DNA from: Actinomadura sp. BRA 177 | Lineage (GTDB): Bacteria > Actinomycetota > Actinomycetes > Streptosporangiales > Streptosporangiaceae | Assembly (NCBI RefSeq): GCF_013372625.1 | Contig: NZ_JABXFD010000377.1 | Span: 1-41,324, forward strand | Length of the DNA: 41,324 nucleotides | Direction of reading: 5' to 3' | Part shown: positions 24,230 to 32,528 of the stretch, in pieces | Position numbering within the stretch: position 1 is the stretch's first letter | Layout of the letters: each line of letters begins with the position of its first letter | Made by a program: the position numbers and the translations under genes | The notes under the pieces: model-generated | Databases searched by the model: none | What the model saw: the letters and a program-made list of their open reading frames with translations, nothing else | Told to the model about the DNA's origin: nothing

Positions 24230-25557
24230 ACTCGAACCCGACGTCCTCGAACTGGAGGTCGGCAACGTCGCCAACGGCGGTTTCTGCGTCGCCCGGCACG
24301 AGGGCCGCGTGGTCTTCGTCCGGCACGCCCTGCCCGGCGAACGGGTGAGAGCCCGCGTCACCGACCGGACCAAGAACTTCCTCCGCGCCGACGCCGTCGA
24401 GATCATCGAGGCGTCCCCGGACCGCGTCCAGGCCCCGTGCCCGTTCGCCGGGCCCGGCCGGTGCGGCGGCTGCGACTGGCAGCACGCCTCGCTGCCCGCC
24501 CAGCGGGCCCTCAAGGCGGCCGTGGTGGAGGAACAGCTCCAGCGGCTCGCCGGCATCACCCGCACGGTGACGGTCGAGGAGGTGCCGTACCCGGTCGACA
24601 GCGAGGTGGCGCCCCCGCCCGGCCTCGGCTGGCGCACCCGCGTGCAGTTCTCCGTCGCGTCCGGCACCGTCGGGCTGCGCAAGCACCGCTCCCACGACAT
24701 CGAGCCGATCGACGAATGCCTGATCGCCCACCCGGGCGTCGAGCTGATGGGCATCGAGCGCAAGCGCTGGCCGGGCGCGACCGGCCTCGAGGGCATCGTG
24801 TCCGCGACCACCGGCGACCGCCTCGTCGTGCTGCGCGGCCGCGACCGGCGCAAGATCCGGGTGCCGCGGCTGGACGTGCCGGTCCGGCTCGTCCGCGGCA
24901 AGCCGGAGCCCGGTTCCGCGCTCCCGTACGTCCGCGAGGAGGTCTCGGGACGGCTGTACCAGGTGAGCGGCAGCGGCTTCTGGCAGGTCCACCCGGGCGC
25001 CGCGCAGCTGCTCGCCGGCGCCGTGCTGGACGCCCTGGAGCCGAAGCCCGGCGACATCGCCCTCGACCTGTACTGCGGCGTCGGCCTGTTCGCCGGCGTC
25101 CTCGCCGACCGCATCGGCCCGGACGGCCTCGTCGTCGGCGTCGAGTCGGACGGGCAGGCCGTCCGCGACGCCCGGCACAACCTGCGCGACCTGCCGAATG
25201 TGTCGATCGAGCGCGGCCCCGTCGAGGAGGTCGTCGCCGACCTGGAGTTCGGCCGCGCCTCCTCCTCGTCCCGCACGCAGAACAAGCGCGGCGGCGGCCA
25301 CCCGCGGCGAGCGCGTCCGCCGCGCCGACGTGGTCGTCCTCGACCCGCCCCGCACCGGCGCGGGCCGCGACGTCGTCGAGCACATCACCCGGCTCGCCGG
25401 CCGCAAGATCGCCTACGTGTCCTGCGACCCGGCGACGCTGGCCCGCGACCTCGCCTACTTCAACGAGCGCGGCTGGACCCTGGAGACCCTCCGCGCTTTC
25501 GACGCCTTCCCCATGACGAGCCACGTGGAGTGCCTGGCGACCCTCGTTCGCGGCTGA
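24222..25557 (+). pseudogene. TRAM-domain RNA m5U methyltransferase (RlmD/TrmA-like), frameshifted
   Basis: GTG 24222 opens a TRAM domain (LELEVGNVANGGFCVARHEG...), then an iron-sulfur motif CPFAGPGRCGGC, a Rossmann SAM site (LDLYCGVGLFAGVLA) and VESDGQAVRDAR. Near 25250-25310 the frame is lost. The rest of the enzyme, ADVVVLDPPRTGAGR, the catalytic-cysteine motif YVSCDPATLARDL and the base-containing HVECLATL, is read one base later and ends at TGA 25555-25557. A GGC-repeat around 25287-25300 is a likely site; one extra base (or two missing) explains it. Without correction the product lacks its catalytic cysteine. Known relatives methylate uridine C5 in rRNA or tRNA. It may be a pseudogene or a sequence error. 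Confidence 0.85.
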
Positions 25558-25564
25558 GCCGTGC

Positions 25565-26986
25565 TCACGCCTCGCCCGGGGGTCGTTCCTCCCTGAGTTC
25601 CCTCTTGGCGCCCAGGATCTGGCCGAGGACGATGCCCGCTCCGATGGCCACGGTGACGATCAGGGCGCTGAGCAGCTGCCGTCCGGCGCCGGGTGATCCG
25701 GCGGTGTAGGCGGAGAGGCTGCGGTACATGTCGGCGCCGGGCAGCAGGGACGCGCCGATGGCGGGGGTGATCAGCACGCCCGCCGGGAGGCGCAGCCGGG
25801 GCGCGAGGCGGCTCGCGACGGCGCCGAGCACGGTGGCGGCGACGAACACGGTGGCGGCGACGAACACGGCGAGGGACAGCGGCAGGTCCAGATGCACCCT
25901 GGTGAGGGTCCGGACGGCGATGGAGAGCATGCCCATCAGGGCGGCGAAGGGCAGCAGCCGTGCGGCGCCGCCGGCCGCGACGGCGCCGGCGACGGCGCCG
26001 ACCGCGGCCGCCGCCAGGGCGAACGAGATCGGCAGCGCGACGAACTGGACGTTCTCGGCGTTGCCGACGACGCGCACGTCCCTGGCGATGAAGCCGACGG
26101 TGGCGATGCCCGCGAACAGGGCGCCGAAGACCAGCACCGTGTTGATCAACCGCACGGCGGCGGTGGTGCCGAAGCGGGTGATCGCGTCCTGGGCGAGGGC
26201 GACGACCGACGCCACCGGGAGCAGCAGCACCAGGTTGGCCGCGGTGGCGCTCGCGTACGCCCGGAGCGACAGCACCTCGAAGCTCAGCGCCAGGATGCCC
26301 AGCCCCGCCACCAGCGCGGCCTGCGCGAAGGTGGCGTAGTAGCCGGGGACGCCGCCGCGGCCCAGCGCCCACCCCGCGCGGTCGGCGACGACGAGCACGC
26401 CCATGGCGAACAGGACGTCGTCCAGGGTGCCGCCGGCCTTCAGGGTGATGGACGAGACCAGGGCCGCGCGGCCCGCGAGCCGCGCCCATCAGGGCCACCG
26501 CGACCGGAGCCGCTTGATGTCCCGCAGCCGCCGCTCCGCGCTCGGCAGATCGACGTCGCGGTGGACGACGTCCTCGACCATGCGGTGGATCCGCGCCGCG
26601 CGGTACAGGTCCCGGCCGTCATCGGTGCGGGCGACCCTCATCAGGACCCGCGGGTCGCGGTCCTGCGGCGCGTGCTGGACGATGACCGTCCGGCCGACGA
26701 TGGTGAACTCGAACGGGCTGAGCCCGTAGGTGGCGGCGACCGCGACGATGGAGACCTCGATCGCCCGCGTGTCGGCTCCGGCGACGAACATCTGCTCGGC
26801 GAGGTCGAGGACGAAGTCCATCGCCCGCCGCGCCCGCCGGAGGGAGATGTCGGCCCGCTGCGGCGGCAGCCCCGCGAACCGGCTCCCGGCCAGCAGCCCC
26901 ACCAGCGCGGGATCCTGCGGCGGCTCCTCCACGGTGGCCGGGCGTAGCAGCCGGTTCAGCGCCTTCCGTAGCCGGCCGCTGGGCAC
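25565..26986 (-). pseudogene. ThrE-family threonine/serine exporter interrupted by an in-frame TGA
   Basis: One continuous frame from GTG 26986 encodes a ThrE-type exporter (DUF1212/DUF3815 architecture) except for TGA 26491-26489 at codon 166. The first part is the cytoplasmic N-terminal domain (FVLDLAEQMFVAGADTRAIE, then FEFTIVGRTVIVQH). After the stop the same frame continues WARLAGRAALVSSITLKAGGTL and about ten membrane helices to ILGAKRELREE. The stop falls between RWP and WARL, where relatives read through. ATG 26404 could start the membrane part, but it lies inside the first helix. E. coli splits a related function into YjjP/YjjB, but at a different place. GGAGG lies 4 bases before GTG 26986. 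Confidence 0.8.
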
Positions 26987-27031
26987 GCACCCTCCCGTCT
27001 GCAGTCGGCCACCGTCGGACCAAGGACCGCG

Positions 27032-27047
27032 ACACTACTCTAAGTGT
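27032..27047. promoter_or_regulatory. Palindrome overlapping a possible -10 of the thrE-like gene
   Basis: ACACT-ACTCTA-AGTGT is a perfect inverted repeat (5-bp arms) 46-61 bases upstream of the exporter start. On the minus strand its centre reads TAGAGT, a fair -10 box, so a bound protein would block the promoter. Confidence 0.45.
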
Positions 27048-27072
27048 TCGCGCCGTCGTGCAGTGTGACCCC

Positions 27073-28095
27073 TTATCGCCAGAAGAAGACCTTCGCGCTG
27101 CCGTCGGTGATGGTCGCCGCCGCGTCGCCGTGCTGGATCAGCTGGAAGCGGACGCGGTGGCCGGAGCGGACGGTGTCGGCGGGGAGGCCGTAGACCAGGT
27201 TCATCGTTTCGCCGACCGACAGGAAGTCCTGGACGGGGCCCGCCTCGTACGTGCTCGTGTCCTCGATCTCGATGGCGCGGGCCTGGATGAGGGTTCCCTC
27301 GGGGACGCCGGTTACGGTCGCCGAGACCATCAGGCTGTAGCGGGCGGAGCCGGTCAGCAGGCTCGGGCCGCCCGGGTTGTTGTGCTGGTGCTCGGTGTCG
27401 GAGTACTCGTGGTCCCAGTTGACGTTCGTCCACCTGCCGGGGGAAAGCTGCTGCTCGGTATCGGTGCCGACGGACACGTAGTCGGGCATGTCGTCCTCTC
27501 CCTCGGGCGAGACGCCGACGCGCCACTGCCCGTAGTCGCTCTGCACGGCGCGGTCGTAGTCGACGCCGACGCCGTTGATGGTGTGGTCGTTGGAGTACTG
27601 CTGCAGCTGCGCGCGGGAGTCCCAGCGGCCGCCGGACCAGGCGTACGTCTGCCAGCCGTAGGTGATCTTCCCGGCGTCGAACGCGCGGTCGATCGGGCCG
27701 TAGCCGCCGTAGAGGCCGACGCGGTCGCGGCCGAGGACGCTGGCGGCGCCGTCCAGGTAGGCGTTGATCTCGTCCTGCTGGGAGGCGGCGGCGTCCCAGT
27801 CGGCGGCGAAGTAGATGGGACGGTCGTCCGGCATGCCGCAGGCGTCGGCCTGGGCGGCGGCGTCCTTGGCGTCCGCCACGCCGGCGGAGCGGCCCGCCAG
27901 CGGGCGCTGCGCGGTGGACTCCCAGACGACCACCAGCCAGATGCCCGCGTCGGACAGGTCGTCGGCCTCCGCGCGGGTCAGGTTCTTGCCGGTCGTGTCG
28001 TGCGACAGGTAGCGGCACGCGAACTTCGCCCCGGCCCGCTTCAGCGCGGCGGCGCCGGGGCGTCCCCACGCGTAGTCGACGCCGAAGACAGCCAT
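27073..28095 (-). CDS. DUF1906 glycoside hydrolase-like protein with C-terminal beta domain
   Basis: A 340-residue protein. Residues 1 to about 200 form a DUF1906 TIM-barrel related to GH25-type lysozymes (Rv2525c-like): FGVDYAWGRPGAAALKRAG, CRYLSHDTTGKNLT, WLVVVWES, IYFAADWDA, VGLYGGYGPID, and QTYAWSGGRWDSRAQLQQYS. The acidic D/E residues at strand ends are in the positions expected for the barrel's active site. The C-terminal ~140 residues look like a beta-sandwich (SLMVSATVTGVPEGTLIQARAIEIED...). There is no signal peptide. Related genes occur in actinomycete chromosomes and phages, and often lack proof of lytic activity. ATG 28095 has GGAG upstream. Confidence 0.87.
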   Translation of the reverse strand: MAVFGVDYAWGRPGAAALKRAGAKFACRYLSHDTTGKNLTRAEADDLSDAGIWLVVVWESTAQRPLAGRSAGVADAKDAAAQADACGMPDDRPIYFAADWDAAASQQDEINAYLDGAASVLGRDRVGLYGGYGPIDRAFDAGKITYGWQTYAWSGGRWDSRAQLQQYSNDHTINGVGVDYDRAVQSDYGQWRVGVSPEGEDDMPDYVSVGTDTEQQLSPGRWTNVNWDHEYSDTEHQHNNPGGPSLLTGSARYSLMVSATVTGVPEGTLIQARAIEIEDTSTYEAGPVQDFLSVGETMNLVYGLPADTVRSGHRVRFQLIQHGDAAATITDGSAKVFFWR

Positions 28096-28290
28096 GTCAG
28101 CTCCATGGGTGGGGGATCGGTTTTGGCTGATTCAACAGCTTTCGCCCCTTACGTCGCAGCAAGTTGGACATGTTCGCAGCTCAGCCGGGGCGTCCGCGCC
28201 GACACGCCGCCGGGGCGCTAGGCGGCCGGTGCGGGGCTCGCTAGAACGGACGTGTCCGCAACGAATCCGCAGGCCACGGGGGGTCTCAAC

Positions 28291-28899
28291 ATGGTCCGGA
28301 CATGGAAAGGGCGCGGCCTGGTGCTACTGGCCGCCGTGCCGCTGCTCGGGGCGGCGCCAGTGCCCGCCCACGCCGACGGGCCCGGCCCGACCGCACACAA
28401 GGGAGACAAGGGGAGCACCTCGGAACCGGCTCCCCGACCCAGAACCCACCCCAAGCCCAAGGCGCACGTGAAGCCAAAGGCGCACGTGAAGCCTGCGGGG
28501 CATGCGGTCGTGCTTCATATGAAGAGCCCGAAGCAGGCCGTCGTTCCCGGGCGCACCTACGAGTGGACGTTCACGGTGACCGCCAAGGGGCCGAAGAAGT
28601 CCGGCAAGGCGGTGTTCAGGACGACGCTGCCGAAGTCGCTCGCGTTCGTGTCCGGTGAGAAGCACTGCAAGCCCGCCGGACGGAAGGTCGTGTGCCACCT
28701 CGGCACCGTCAAGAAGGGGCACAAGGCCACCGGCGTCATCAGGGCGAAGGTGTCCAGGCGTGCGGAGCCGGGCGAGAAGATCAGCCCGCGCGGGACGGTG
28801 ACGTGGGGCAAGGCGCACGCCACCCGGAGGTTCCCGGCCGTGCGCGTCGCGCGAAGCGCCGGCCTGGCGTCGGCGAAGACGGCCCCGGCGACGCGCTGA
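28291..28899 (+). CDS. Secreted DUF11-like protein with Lys/Pro/His repeats
   Basis: A 202-residue exported protein. A Sec signal peptide covers about residues 1-28 (VRTWKGRGLVLLAAVPLLGAAPVPAHA, cleavage after AHA). A low-complexity basic linker follows with the repeated unit KPKAHV(KP), encoded by an imperfect 18-bp tandem repeat. From about residue 70 there is an Ig-like fold typical of DUF11/conserved-repeat domains (YEWTFTVTAKGPKKSGKAVFRTTLPKSLAFVS...), with two cysteines (KHCKPAGRKVVCHLG) likely bridged. No membrane anchor or sortase signal is present. ATG 28291 follows GGGGGG at a good distance. It may bind the cell wall through its basic linker; that is inference. Confidence 0.82.
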   Translation: MVRTWKGRGLVLLAAVPLLGAAPVPAHADGPGPTAHKGDKGSTSEPAPRPRTHPKPKAHVKPKAHVKPAGHAVVLHMKSPKQAVVPGRTYEWTFTVTAKGPKKSGKAVFRTTLPKSLAFVSGEKHCKPAGRKVVCHLGTVKKGHKATGVIRAKVSRRAEPGEKISPRGTVTWGKAHATRRFPAVRVARSAGLASAKTAPATR

Positions 28900-28942
28900 C
28901 CCGGTGGCGCGACCGGGGCCGGGCGGGTACCAGGATGGAGTC

Positions 28943-29869
28943 ATGCGTCTTCGGATCTTCACTGAGCCCCAGCAGGGGGCGAGCTACGACACACAGCTGG
29001 CGGTCGCCAAGGCGACCGAGGACCTCGGCTTCGAGGCGTTCTTCCGCTCCGACCACTTCGTCAAGATGGGCGACGTGACCGGTGAGCCGGGCCCGACCGA
29101 CTCCTGGATCACGCTGGGCGCGATCGCCCGGGAGACCAGCCGGATCAGGCTCGGCACGCTGGTCACGGCGGCGACGTTCCGGCACCCGGGGCCCCTCGCC
29201 ATCGCGGTCGCGCAGGTCGATCAGATGAGCGGCGGACGGGTCGACCTCGGTCTCGGGACGGGCTGGTTCGACCAGGAGCACACGGCCTACGGCATCCCGT
29301 TCCCGAGCCTGGGGGAGCGGTTCGAGCGGCTGGAGGAGCAGCTGGAGATCCTCGCCGGGCTGTGGGGGACGCCCGCCGGCGAGACGTACTCGTTCAGCGG
29401 CGGCCACTACACGCTGGCCGAGTCGCCCGCGCTGCCGAAGCCCGCCCAGGCGGGCGGCCCGCCGATCATCATCGGCGGGTTCGGGGCGAAGCGGACGCCG
29501 CGCCTCGCGGCCCGCTACGCCGACGAGTACAACGTCCCGTTCCACGGGGTGGCGGAGACCGGCGAGGCGTTCGGCCGGGTCCGCGCGGCGTCCGCCGAGG
29601 CGGGCCGGACGGAGCCGCTGGTGTACTCCGCCGCGCAGGTCGTCTGCTGCGGCCGGGACGAGGCCGAGATCAAGCGCCGGGCGGACGCCATCGGACGCGA
29701 GGTGTCCGAGCTGCGCGACAACGGCCTGGCGGGGACGCCCGGCGAGCTGGTCGACAAGATCGGCCGGTTCGGCGAGCTGGGCGCCGAGCGCGTCTACCTG
29801 CAGGTCCTCGACATGCACGACCTCGACCACCTGGAGCTGCTGGCCGCGGAGGTCATGAGCAAGGTGTGA
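28943..29869 (+). CDS. LLM class F420-dependent oxidoreductase
   Basis: A 308-residue TIM-barrel flavin/F420 oxidoreductase of the luciferase-like monooxygenase superfamily. Typical features are FEAFFRSDHFVKMG near the start, IRLGTLVTAATFRHPGPLA, GGRVDLGLGTGWFDQEH, and PPIIIGGFGAKRTPRLAARYADEYN, in the order of the F420-dependent class (TIGR03560-like). The substrate cannot be predicted. ATG 28943 has GGATGGAG upstream. It is likely a single-gene unit, closed by the hairpin at 29877-29908. Confidence 0.92.
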   Translation: MRLRIFTEPQQGASYDTQLAVAKATEDLGFEAFFRSDHFVKMGDVTGEPGPTDSWITLGAIARETSRIRLGTLVTAATFRHPGPLAIAVAQVDQMSGGRVDLGLGTGWFDQEHTAYGIPFPSLGERFERLEEQLEILAGLWGTPAGETYSFSGGHYTLAESPALPKPAQAGGPPIIIGGFGAKRTPRLAARYADEYNVPFHGVAETGEAFGRVRAASAEAGRTEPLVYSAAQVVCCGRDEAEIKRRADAIGREVSELRDNGLAGTPGELVDKIGRFGELGAERVYLQVLDMHDLDHLELLAAEVMSKV

Positions 29870-29876
29870 CGAGCCG

Positions 29877-29908
29877 AAAGGCCCGCGTCCCGAGGGGCGC
29901 GGGCCTTT
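29877..29908. terminator. Bidirectional terminator between LLM and MFS genes
   Basis: AAAGGCCCGCG (29877-29887) and CGCGGGCCTTT (29898-29908) form a perfect 11-bp stem with a 10-base loop, flanked by A- and T-containing ends on both sides. It can terminate both convergent genes. Confidence 0.88.
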
Positions 29909-29916
29909 CCGTTGCG

Positions 29917-31602
29917 TCAGGCCATCTCCTCTTCCGGGCGCGGGTGCATCGGCAGGAGGAACGCCGCCAGGAACGTCAGGCCGAGCATCCCGACCTCGAC
30001 CCACAGCGTGATCTTTATGGCGTCGCTGAAGCCGGCCTTGGCCGAGTGCTCCCCGGCCTGCGCGACCGCCTTCTGGACGGCGGGCGCGGCGGTCCCGATC
30101 TCGTCCTGCAGCCGGTGGCAGGACGCGGGGACGGCGACGGCGTCCTTGGCGGTGGCGCGGTCGTGGCCGCAGGCGCGCAGGCCGTCCACGATCCGGTCCT
30201 GCTGCGGGGCGGGGACGGAGGCCGCGGCAAGGTCGCGGCGCAGCGCGGGCGCGCCGTCGTCGGCGGCGGCCGCGACGTGCCCGCCGAGCAGCCCGAAGAA
30301 GATCGTGCCGAGGACGGCGGCGCCGAGCGCGCTGCCGAGCTGCTGGACGGCGGTGAGCGTGCCGCCCGCCGACCCGGTCTCCTCGGGCTCGACGCCGGCG
30401 AGGACGGTGTCGAAGAACGGTGCCATCAGCATGCCCATGCCGAGGCCGGTCACGGTCAGGGCCGGGACGAGCTGCCAGGCGGTGACGTCGATCCCGGCGT
30501 ACTGGAGCGTGGCGTAGGTTCCGGCGATGCCGGCGGCCATGATGGCGGTGCCCGCGTGGATCACCTTGCGGCCGAAGCGCCGCACGGCCTGCGCGACGCC
30601 GAATCCGATGATGACGCCGGCCGACCAGGGGATCTGCGCGAGCCCCGCCTTGAGCGGGGAGAAGCCGAGCCCGAGCTGGAAGAACAGGGCCAGCACGAGG
30701 GTGCTGCCCGCCATCCCGGTGAAGAACACCAGGCCGACGACGAGGCCGCCGCTGAAGCCGCGCTTGCGGAACAGGCTCGGCACGATCAGCGGGTCGCCGC
30801 CGGCGCGCTGCACGCGGACCTCGTACCAGGCGAAGAGGCCCCAGACGGCGAGGGACGCGGCCATCATCAGGAACGTCCAGAGCGGCCAGTCGTGCTCGCG
30901 GCCCTGGACGAGCGGGTAGATGAGCAGGCCGGCGGCGAGCGAGGCGAGAGCGGCGCCGGGGAGGTCCAGCCGGGTCGCGTGCTCGGCCCGGCCGGCGGGC
31001 AGGAACTTCAGCCCGGCCAGCACGGCGGCGAGGCCGAGCGGCAGGTTGATCAGGAAGATCATCCGCCAGCCGGTGCCGAACAGGTCGGCGTCGATCAGCC
31101 AGCCGGCCAGCACCGGGCCGCCGACCGACGACAGGCCCATCACCGGGCCGAACAGCCCGAACGCGGCGCCCATCTCCTTGGCGGAGAACATCTGCTTGAT
31201 CATCCCGATGCCCTGCGGCAGCATCAGCGCGCCGAACAGGCCCTGCATGGCGCGGGAGCCGATGAGCATGCCGGGGGAGACGGCGACGCCGCACAGCAGC
31301 GAGCCGAGCGTGAAGCCGGCCGCGCCGATGACGAACATCCGCTTGCGGCCGTAGAGGTCGCCGAGGCGGCCGCCGGTGATGAGCCCGACCGCCATCGACA
31401 GCGTGTAGCCGGCGGCGAGCCACTGGATGGTGGCGGCCGATCCGCCCAGCTCGGCCCGGATCGTGGGGGCCGCGATGTTGGTGATCAGCGCGTCCAGCAT
31501 GTCCATGATCTCGCCGGCGAGGATCACGAAGAGGGCGACCCAGCGCCAGCGGTAGCCCGCGTCCGCGGTGCCGGGTTCGCGGGACGTCAATGTCTCGGTC
31601 AT
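29917..31602 (-). CDS. MFS drug efflux pump, DHA2 (EmrB/QacA) 14-TM family
   Basis: A 561-residue proton-driven exporter. Motif A is visible as GGRLGDLYGRKRMF, and motif C-like glycines occur in GAAFGLFGPVMGLSSVGGPVLAGWL. The first helix carries the DHA2-type LAGEIMDMLDALITNIAAPTIRAELG. Fourteen helices are counted, with a ~60-residue extracytoplasmic loop before the last one (CGHDRATAKDAV...CHRLQDE, two cysteines). DHA2 pumps export hydrophobic drugs or self-made antibiotics; the substrate is unknown. It is divergent from a TetR gene with palindromes between, so drug-induced derepression is likely. Confidence 0.93.
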   Translation of the reverse strand: MTETLTSREPGTADAGYRWRWVALFVILAGEIMDMLDALITNIAAPTIRAELGGSAATIQWLAAGYTLSMAVGLITGGRLGDLYGRKRMFVIGAAGFTLGSLLCGVAVSPGMLIGSRAMQGLFGALMLPQGIGMIKQMFSAKEMGAAFGLFGPVMGLSSVGGPVLAGWLIDADLFGTGWRMIFLINLPLGLAAVLAGLKFLPAGRAEHATRLDLPGAALASLAAGLLIYPLVQGREHDWPLWTFLMMAASLAVWGLFAWYEVRVQRAGGDPLIVPSLFRKRGFSGGLVVGLVFFTGMAGSTLVLALFFQLGLGFSPLKAGLAQIPWSAGVIIGFGVAQAVRRFGRKVIHAGTAIMAAGIAGTYATLQYAGIDVTAWQLVPALTVTGLGMGMLMAPFFDTVLAGVEPEETGSAGGTLTAVQQLGSALGAAVLGTIFFGLLGGHVAAAADDGAPALRRDLAAASVPAPQQDRIVDGLRACGHDRATAKDAVAVPASCHRLQDEIGTAAPAVQKAVAQAGEHSAKAGFSDAIKITLWVEVGMLGLTFLAAFLLPMHPRPEEEMA

Positions 31603-31624
31603 GATCGTCTCCCATCAGGAACAG

Positions 31625-31687
31625 TGTTCGTAACTACGAACAGCGTTTCTAATCCCGAACGGCGTTCGTGTCAAGTACGATGTTCGT
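31625..31687. promoter_or_regulatory. Cluster of TACGAAC-type operator palindromes
   Basis: TGTTCGTA-AC-TACGAACA (31625-31642) is a perfect 18-bp palindrome. CGAAC-GGC-GTTCG (31656-31668) and ACGA-TGT-TCGT (31677-31687) share the same GTTCG/CGAAC core. The array lies 23-85 bases upstream of the MFS start and fits binding by the adjacent TetR protein. Confidence 0.7.
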
Positions 31688-31697
31688 GTCGCCCGAG

Positions 31698-31718
31698 CTT
31701 CTCTCGCTAGTAGAGAAG
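31698..31718. promoter_or_regulatory. Palindrome upstream of tetR
   Basis: CTTCTCT (31698-31704) and AGAGAAG (31712-31718) flank a 7-base centre. Its sequence differs from the GTTCG cluster, so it may be bound by another protein or contain the tetR promoter. It ends 54 bases before the tetR start. Confidence 0.5.
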
Positions 31719-31772
31719 ATATATCGCGTTTCGGGATAGTCAAGATGTATCGCGAGATTGGGAGGTCCCGAC

Positions 31773-32528
31773 GTGGCCACCGCACGCCCGGACAAGCCGG
31801 CATCCGACCTGCCGACGCCGCCCGGACGCAGGCCCCGCAAGGCCGCGACGCCGAGGCGGCCGCTCACCCAGGAGGCCATCGTCGAGACGGCGATCCGCGT
31901 CCTGGACGCCGAGGGGCTGGAGGCCGTCACCATGCGCCGGGTCGCCCAGGAGCTGGGCACCGGCCCGGCGTCCCTCTACGCGCACGTCTCGGGCAAGGAG
32001 GAGCTGCGCGAGCTGATGCTCGACCGGGTCGCGGCCGAGATCAAGCTCCCCGAGCCCGATCCCGCGCGCTGGCAGGAGCAGTTGAAGGAGCTGGCGCGCG
32101 AGATCCGCCGCGTCTACACCTCGCACCGCGACATCGCGATGGTGTCGATGGGGCTCGTCCCCACCGGCCCCCACCTGCTGGACGTCGCCGAGGCGCAGCT
32201 CGCCCTGATGCGGGCCGGCGGTGTCCCGAAGAAGATCGCCGGTATGGCGGTCGACACCCTCGGCATGTTCCTCGACGCCGACGCCATCGAGGGAACGATC
32301 TATTACGCGAAGGCGCCCGCCGGCGAAGACCCGCACGCGTATTTCGAGGAGTACTTCGGGCAGTTCAGGGAGTACTTCGCCGCCCTGCCCCCGGACCGCT
32401 ATCCGGTCCTCACCGGGATGGTCCGGGAGCTCACGGACTCGGACGACGACGGACGGTTCGAGTTCGGGCTCGACCTCCTCGTCCGGGGCGTCGCGTCCTA
32501 CGTCGAGGACGAGGAGCGTCCCGGCTAG
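31773..32528 (+). CDS. TetR/AcrR family transcriptional regulator
   Basis: A 251-residue repressor-type protein. A basic N-terminal tail (GRRPRKAATPRRP) precedes the TetR helix-turn-helix: AIVETAIRVLDAEGLEAVTMRRVAQELGTGPASLYAHVSGKEEL, with the recognition helix in GPASLYAHV. The C-terminal TetR_C domain (TetR_C_1-like) spans the remainder and contains the ligand pocket. It probably controls the divergent MFS pump and itself through the palindromes in the 170-base gap. I chose GTG 31773, with GGGAGG 7 bases upstream. Its stop lies next to the expected end of the convergent TIGR02452 gene. Confidence 0.93.
   Translation: MATARPDKPASDLPTPPGRRPRKAATPRRPLTQEAIVETAIRVLDAEGLEAVTMRRVAQELGTGPASLYAHVSGKEELRELMLDRVAAEIKLPEPDPARWQEQLKELAREIRRVYTSHRDIAMVSMGLVPTGPHLLDVAEAQLALMRAGGVPKKIAGMAVDTLGMFLDADAIEGTIYYAKAPAGEDPHAYFEEYFGQFREYFAALPPDRYPVLTGMVRELTDSDDDGRFEFGLDLLVRGVASYVEDEERPG

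Noticed and set aside
22199-25285. A 1028-codon open frame on the minus strand
   Set aside because: It lies antisense to the permease and methyltransferase genes, is low-complexity and has no family-like motif. It is an artefact of GC-rich third codon positions.
28781-31615. A 944-codon minus-strand frame over the MFS and LLM genes
   Set aside because: It is in another frame of the MFS gene and antisense to the LLM gene, with no recognisable domain.
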